Positions 5,616 to 9,496 of a stretch of DNA of 9,496 nt are shown one piece after another. Numbering within the stretch: the first letter of the stretch is position 1; each line of letters opens with the position of its first letter. A program made the position numbers and the translations under genes. Source of the DNA: Bifidobacterium breve (lineage in GTDB: Bacteria > Actinomycetota > Acidimicrobiia > IMCC26256); assembly GCA_945907055.1 (NCBI GenBank), contig CAMDSG010000057.1, positions 1 through 9,496 of the forward strand. The letters are read 5' to 3'. The notes beneath the pieces are model-generated. The model searched no databases. It saw only the letters and a list, made by a program, of their open reading frames with translations, and had not been told where the DNA came from.

Positions 5616-7196
5616 ATGCCCACTTCAAGCACCGCCCCTAGAGCCCCTAGAGCCCCTAGAGATGTAGTTGTTGTTCTTCTTGACAGCCTCAATAGGCACA
5701 TGATTGGCGCCTATGGGGGAGAAGAGTTCGAGACTCCAAATCTGGACAGGCTCGCGAAGCGATCAGTTCGTTTTACGAACCATCACAGTGGGTCCTTGCC
5801 GTGTATGCCCGCACGGCATGATCTCCTGGTAGGTGCGCTCGACTTCCCCTGGAGACCATGGGGATCAATCGAAGTTTGGGAAGATGCACTCACGAGGCAG
5901 TTGCGTCGGGATGCAGGTATCTCAACGATGCTTGTTTCAGATCACCCGCACCTATTCGAGGCAGGTGGCGAGAATTATCACCACGACTTCGGAGCATGGG
6001 ACTACTTGCGCGGCGGAGAGGACGATCCGTGGCGCACTCGTGCTGATACTTCGCAGATAGGTGCCCCAACCCTTCCTCCATTTCGCGAGTCCGGATGGCG
6101 TAATTACGATTTAAGCCGCACATTCTTTCGCGAGGAGGCGGATTTTCCTGGGCCGCGCACTATGACCGCCGCTGCTAAGTGGCTTGATCAGGAACTAGGT
6201 GCGCAGCGTCGCCCCGAGGAGCGTGCTTTTCTGTTCGTCGACGAGTTCGATCCCCACGAACCCTTCGATGCTCCCGAAAAATGGGCAAGCCTCTACGACG
6301 ATGACTGGGAAGGGGAGCGACTCATCTGGCCGCCATATACCAGTGGCATAAAGAGCGAAGATGCTTTCGAGTCGCCCGAATTGAGCGCACGAGAAGCTCG
6401 CCATCTGCGCTCCCAATACGGGGCAAAGTTATCCATGATTGATCATTGGCTAGGCCTCATGATCGATACGGTTGACCGCCATGACGCGTGGGACACCACA
6501 GCCTTTATTCTCTGCACTGATCACGGTATTTACCTAGGTGAGCGGGGCATGTGGGGGAAGCCTGCCGTCTCTGTGTTTCCAGAACTTGGGCATATTCCTT
6601 TGATGATCTCCTGGCCAGGAGTTGCCCCAGGAATCTGCGATGCACTTACAACTACGGTAGATATTCACGCAACAATCTGTGATGTGTTTGGAGTAGAGCC
6701 GAAGCATGCAACGCATGGATACTCGCTTGTTCCGCTAATTGAGGGGCGATCTACGAGTATTAGGGAGTGGGCACTCTCGGGCGTATGGGGACGCGAAGTC
6801 CACATAGCGAATGCAACTAGCACGTTTGCGAAGGCGCCAGTTGCGGCGAATAGACCGCTCTCGATGTACTCAAACAGATGGTCGACGATGCCAGTACGCA
6901 TTGCCCCCAATCTGCATCGCATCAAGCCAGACATGCGAGCCACCCTTGTTAAAGCAGTAGGTAGCGACGTGCCTGTAATCCGACAACCATTCGACCCGAG
7001 TGATGACCTTCCGTTCTGGGGTCGAGGTGCTTTTAGCGGCGACTTGCTCTATAACCGTTTTGATCAAGCGCATGGCGATGGAGTGCGCAATCTTGCTCAC
7101 ACCCCTGAGGCAATTCAAATGACCGAACTGCTTGTTGAGGCACTTCGGGCTGTGGATGCTCCGGTTGAGCAACTTGCTCGCCTAGGTATCGCGTAA
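5616..7196 (+). CDS. Type I (formylglycine-dependent) sulfatase family hydrolase
   Basis: The 526-residue protein (from ATG 5616) has the alkaline-phosphatase-superfamily sulfatase layout. VVVVLLDSLNRHMIGAYG (16-33) supplies metal ligand D23. CMPAR (63-67) is the C-x-P-[SA]-R signature whose Cys is converted to formylglycine. DPHEPFD (212-218) carries a conserved His. TDHGIYLGERGMWGKP (301-316) carries the metal-binding D302/H303 and the conserved K315. LGHIPLMISWPG follows, as usual. It should hydrolyse a sulfate ester, though phosphonate or phosphate ester hydrolases share the plan. There is no signal peptide, so it is probably cytoplasmic; the second Asp of the usual metal pair is absent (DSLN), as in some family branches. 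No formylglycine-generating enzyme is in the window. The start is uncertain: ATG 5616 has no clear ribosome site, and GTG 5595 would add seven residues but falls at the end of a hairpin. It converges on the ATP-grasp gene with 5 bases between stops. Confidence 0.9.
   Translation: MPTSSTAPRAPRAPRDVVVVLLDSLNRHMIGAYGGEEFETPNLDRLAKRSVRFTNHHSGSLPCMPARHDLLVGALDFPWRPWGSIEVWEDALTRQLRRDAGISTMLVSDHPHLFEAGGENYHHDFGAWDYLRGGEDDPWRTRADTSQIGAPTLPPFRESGWRNYDLSRTFFREEADFPGPRTMTAAAKWLDQELGAQRRPEERAFLFVDEFDPHEPFDAPEKWASLYDDDWEGERLIWPPYTSGIKSEDAFESPELSAREARHLRSQYGAKLSMIDHWLGLMIDTVDRHDAWDTTAFILCTDHGIYLGERGMWGKPAVSVFPELGHIPLMISWPGVAPGICDALTTTVDIHATICDVFGVEPKHATHGYSLVPLIEGRSTSIREWALSGVWGREVHIANATSTFAKAPVAANRPLSMYSNRWSTMPVRIAPNLHRIKPDMRATLVKAVGSDVPVIRQPFDPSDDLPFWGRGAFSGDLLYNRFDQAHGDGVRNLAHTPEAIQMTELLVEALRAVDAPVEQLARLGIA
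5634..5660 (+). repeat. Three perfect 9-base tandem repeats (GCCCCTAGA) in the sulfatase N-terminus
   Basis: Three exact in-frame copies encode (Ala-Pro-Arg)x3 at residues 7-15, just before the first conserved strand. Copy-number change by slippage would keep the frame and only alter the length of a flexible N-terminal arm. Confidence 0.85.
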
Positions 7197-7201
7197 CACG
7201 T

Positions 7202-8242
7202 TTAACCGTATGGCTTTTTAGGCACCCAACTCTTTGCGAGTTCGCTAGCTGCAGACGTGTCGAAGTGTCGCCCTCTGCCACCGCTCGGGTAGTTGGTTAG
7301 TTCGCTGAAGTAGATCTTTCCCGCTACTAAGTAAAGATCAACACGAACAAAATCCGTGCCTTGAGCGAGTTCCTCTGAGAGTAAAACCATCTCGCCGATC
7401 TCGGGTGGGAGAACAAACTCAAAGCTCCCATCCGTCGCGCAATCGAATGGGAGTTGAGTGCCATCCCGAAGGTATGCATTCCGGTATTTTGTTCCTCCGT
7501 TATAGCTATTGACCTGAATCCAAGCGACCTCTTGGTTGACAACCATGAACCGATAATCAATCGGGAATTTGTGGACCTCAAGGTATTCCTCAACAATAAG
7601 TCGTGGAGGGATATTTAGATAAGCCCACTGTGTTGATCCCTGCGACCTCCAGTAATTTCTCCCTAGCCAATGATCGCAGAGTGCGTTGAATGCTTCACGG
7701 TCAATATTCTCGCGACGTATAAATAACACGGTGTTCAACCACTGGTGTGATGGAAAATCCTCAGGGATGCGATGTGAAGAGTCGGCTCGATCGTGGATGA
7801 CGATTACTGCGCCTGATCCGTGGGTTGGTTTGATGACACATCTCGACGGAAGAGCGTCAAGGTCGATTAGGCGGGGATCATCGACGACAGCGAATACCTC
7901 ATTGAGTGTCTCAGGCTTACCTAGGCCTGTTATATATCCTCTAACCGCATCCTTATCGGCCATGGTGGTGAGAATCGGCCGCCTATCCCAAGCCATTTTG
8001 AAATGCATCTTCTGGTTGAAACTCCGTGGTGTCACGATGGCGAATCGGATTCTCTTTCGCAGCGTCCAGAGCCCTGCAGATATATCCGACTCCTTTATGC
8101 GGGCACGCAGAGGGCGAGTTGCTAGCAATAATCGACGAGGTGTAATCCTGCGGAGCATCGATGCCGCTCGCGACATCTCTGAAGACTCAGGGGTCTCCGG
8201 CAAGGCGTGAGAACCTGCTCCCTGGGCGTTCTCTATAGCCAT
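7202..8242 (-). CDS. TupA-like ATP-grasp protein
   Basis: The protein matches the TupA-like ATP-grasp family by motif order. An N-terminal segment runs RKRIRF...TPRSFNQKMHFKMAWDRRP then DKDAVRGYI (about 62-104). Next come IKPTHGSG (137-144, nucleotide-binding lysine and Gly loop), VEEYL, DYRFMVVN, and FVRVDLYLVAGKIYF...ELTNYPSGG (298-322), which carries the metal-binding D302 and E314 typical of ATP-grasp enzymes. Such proteins are named for a teichuronopeptide (cell-wall polymer) gene and are often found in surface polysaccharide loci; they are presumed to ligate a carboxylate to an amine using ATP. The substrate is unknown. ATG 8242 (346 residues) is chosen provisionally; its ribosome site is poor, and a TTG at 8299 would add 19 residues. 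The first 40 residues are not conserved in type. No glycosyltransferases are adjacent. It is divergent from the penicillin-binding protein, 76 bases away. Confidence 0.82.
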   Translation of the reverse strand: MAIENAQGAGSHALPETPESSEMSRAASMLRRITPRRLLLATRPLRARIKESDISAGLWTLRKRIRFAIVTPRSFNQKMHFKMAWDRRPILTTMADKDAVRGYITGLGKPETLNEVFAVVDDPRLIDLDALPSRCVIKPTHGSGAVIVIHDRADSSHRIPEDFPSHQWLNTVLFIRRENIDREAFNALCDHWLGRNYWRSQGSTQWAYLNIPPRLIVEEYLEVHKFPIDYRFMVVNQEVAWIQVNSYNGGTKYRNAYLRDGTQLPFDCATDGSFEFVLPPEIGEMVLLSEELAQGTDFVRVDLYLVAGKIYFSELTNYPSGGRGRHFDTSAASELAKSWVPKKPYG

Positions 8243-8318
8243 AATTTGAGAAGGTATCACGACAAATAGCCCCCGCTGACCACGTCGGTCTCGATGCAAG
8301 TGCGAGAATGAGGAACTT
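8243..8318. promoter_or_regulatory. Short divergent region between ATP-grasp and penicillin-binding protein genes
   Basis: These 76 bases must contain or overlap the 5' signals of both genes. GAGGA (8310-8314), 4 bases before ATG 8319, is a good ribosome site for the rightward gene. A small dyad GACC-N5-GGTC is visible at about 8279-8291. No convincing promoter boxes are seen. Confidence 0.4.
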
Positions 8319-9496
8319 ATGGGCCGCCGTTACCGAAGCATTATTCTCCCGCTGCTGGCTGGAGGAACGGCCCTCGCTGTTTGTTTGTTGGCGCTCCCTC
8401 CAGCTTTCTCAATCTTCGCTAACGGTGTTCGGTTCAATGGAGTTGTGGGCAATGAGATGTCGCAACTCTCTGAGCGAACCGTTATCTATGACAGCAGGGG
8501 CCAAGTAATTGGGAGACTCGGATTAGAGGATAGATCCTCAGTGGCGCTCTCAGATGTTGCGCCAGTAATGGTAGTAGCGCTTCTCACGACAGAGGATCGT
8601 GACTTCTATGGAAACGCGGGTGTCGATCTTCAGGCTGTAGCACGCGCGTTTTTTAAGAATGTCAACGCAGGTTCAGTTAAGGAGGGCGGGTCGACTCTTA
8701 CCCAACAACTAGTTAAGAATCGATTCTTTACCGCACCGCAGCGCACGCTCTCGCGCAAAGTTCGCGAAGCAATGCTTGCACTACGGCTCGACTCTGAGTG
8801 GCCAAAGAACCGGATACTCAGCGAGTATCTAAATACTGTTTACTTTGGTCAGGGCTCGTACGGCATTCAGGCTGCATCCGAGAGGTTCTTTCAGACGATT
8901 CCTCAGGATCTCAATCTTGCTCAGGCCGCCCTGTTAGCAGGTTCAATTCGCGATCCGGAGGGGAATAATCCGTTTACTAACCCTAACGGCGCCTTAGCGC
9001 GGCGCTCAGAGGTACTAGGCCAGATGTATGAAGTCGGGGCGATTAGTAACAACGAGAGAACCTTTGCAGAGGCCTCGCCACTACCTGATCAGAGGCCGCA
9101 GAGTGACCTTCGCCCAGATAATTATTATGTGGAGGAGGTACAGCGCCGACTCCTAAATGATCCGCGCTTGGCGGATACTCGTGAGGAGCGCTACAACCTG
9201 GTTTTTCGCGGTGGCCTTCAAGTCGAGACTCCTTACGATCAGAGCATGCAGGCGAAGGCTCAGAGCGCTGTAAACAACACAATTCCAACCTCACAATTCA
9301 CCGCTGCCATGGCAGTTATGGATCCCTCAAATGGTGAGGTAAAAGCGCTAGTAGCCGGACCTGGTTTTGAACGATCGCAGTTCAATCTGGCAACACAGGG
9401 TGCGCGCCAGCCCGGATCGACCTTCAAAGTGATAACGCTGGCTGCTGCCCTTGAGAATGGCTATTCGGTAAACGACTCAATCAGCGGTACTAGCCC
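8319..9496 (+). CDS. Class A penicillin-binding protein (partial, C-terminus off the right edge)
   Basis: Open for 392 codons to the window edge. An N-terminal membrane anchor (about 7-33) follows a short basic cytoplasmic end. The glycosyltransferase-51 domain spans about 55-235: TEDRDFY with catalytic E92, GGSTLTQQLVKN (123-134), RKVREAMLALRLD, and ILSEYLNTVYFGQGSYGIQAA. A linker leads to the transpeptidase domain from about 328 (AAMAVMDPSNGEVKALVAG), with PGSTFK giving the SxxK active-site S367 and K370. The SxN and KTG motifs are beyond the edge. It should polymerise glycan strands and cross-link peptides outside the membrane. One oddity: the family motif EDxxFxxHxG reads EDRDFYGNAG here, with Asn in place of the conserved His. 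ATG 8319 is supported by GAGGA at 4 bases. Confidence 0.95.
   Translation, partial: MGRRYRSIILPLLAGGTALAVCLLALPPAFSIFANGVRFNGVVGNEMSQLSERTVIYDSRGQVIGRLGLEDRSSVALSDVAPVMVVALLTTEDRDFYGNAGVDLQAVARAFFKNVNAGSVKEGGSTLTQQLVKNRFFTAPQRTLSRKVREAMLALRLDSEWPKNRILSEYLNTVYFGQGSYGIQAASERFFQTIPQDLNLAQAALLAGSIRDPEGNNPFTNPNGALARRSEVLGQMYEVGAISNNERTFAEASPLPDQRPQSDLRPDNYYVEEVQRRLLNDPRLADTREERYNLVFRGGLQVETPYDQSMQAKAQSAVNNTIPTSQFTAAMAVMDPSNGEVKALVAGPGFERSQFNLATQGARQPGSTFKVITLAAALENGYSVNDSISGTS

Noticed and set aside
8047..8076. SAGLWTL in the ATP-grasp protein as a further copy of the GxW tail motif
   Set aside because: It is near the N-terminus in a helical, basic context directly before the conserved domain, lacks the following acidic residue, and is likely coincidental.
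7686..8210. A 174-codon plus-strand open frame
   Set aside because: It lies wholly opposite the ATP-grasp gene, whose protein has clear family motifs; the translation shows low-complexity Ser/Arg content and no domain.
1..9496. CRISPR array, tRNA, rRNA, insertion sequence or replication origin
   Set aside because: No regularly spaced repeats, tRNA-like cloverleaf, transposase motif or DnaA-box cluster was noticed on either strand when read by eye.

Overview
The window looks like a chromosomal segment of a bacterium with mid-range G+C (by eye about half, not computed). The best taxonomic guess is an Actinomycetota lineage, possibly Acidimicrobiia-like. This rests mainly on the style of the class A penicillin-binding protein at the right edge, the TupA-like ATP-grasp protein and frequent GTG starts. 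It is an inference: no rRNA or tRNA is present to confirm it. I found no phage genes, transposase, CRISPR array or origin.

Layout, left to right. (1) Positions 1-764, minus strand: start of a metallo-beta-lactamase-fold hydrolase that runs off the left edge. (2) 904-1935, minus: membrane fatty-acid-desaturase-type di-iron enzyme. (3) 2083-3826, plus: a PrsW-type intramembrane metalloprotease with a long cytosolic tail, then a 68-residue Cys-rich zinc-binding protein and a small winged-helix protein that overlap by ATGA. (4) 3896-4510, minus: TetR-family regulator. (5) 4665-5531, plus, divergent from it: an eight-helix membrane protein built as a tandem duplication. (6) 5616-7196, plus: formylglycine-type sulfatase, preceded by a strong imperfect hairpin. 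(7) 7202-8242, minus: TupA-like ATP-grasp protein, convergent with the sulfatase. (8) 8319 to the right edge, plus: class A penicillin-binding protein, cut off just after the transpeptidase SxxK motif.

The most interesting unit is the protease / zinc-protein / winged-helix cassette. The protease carries two copies of a short motif, GLWxxL followed by an acidic residue, in its cytosolic tail. The winged-helix protein ends in the same kind of motif (GGFWNNLND). No other pair of proteins in the window shares such tails, which suggests a functional link between membrane proteolysis and a DNA-binding or scaffold protein.

The divergent TetR / membrane-protein pair looks like a local regulatory unit, and the sulfatase lies just downstream on the same strand as the membrane protein. 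The right end has an envelope theme: an ATP-grasp protein of a family tied to cell-wall-associated polymers, divergent from a peptidoglycan synthase. No gap between genes exceeds about 155 bases.
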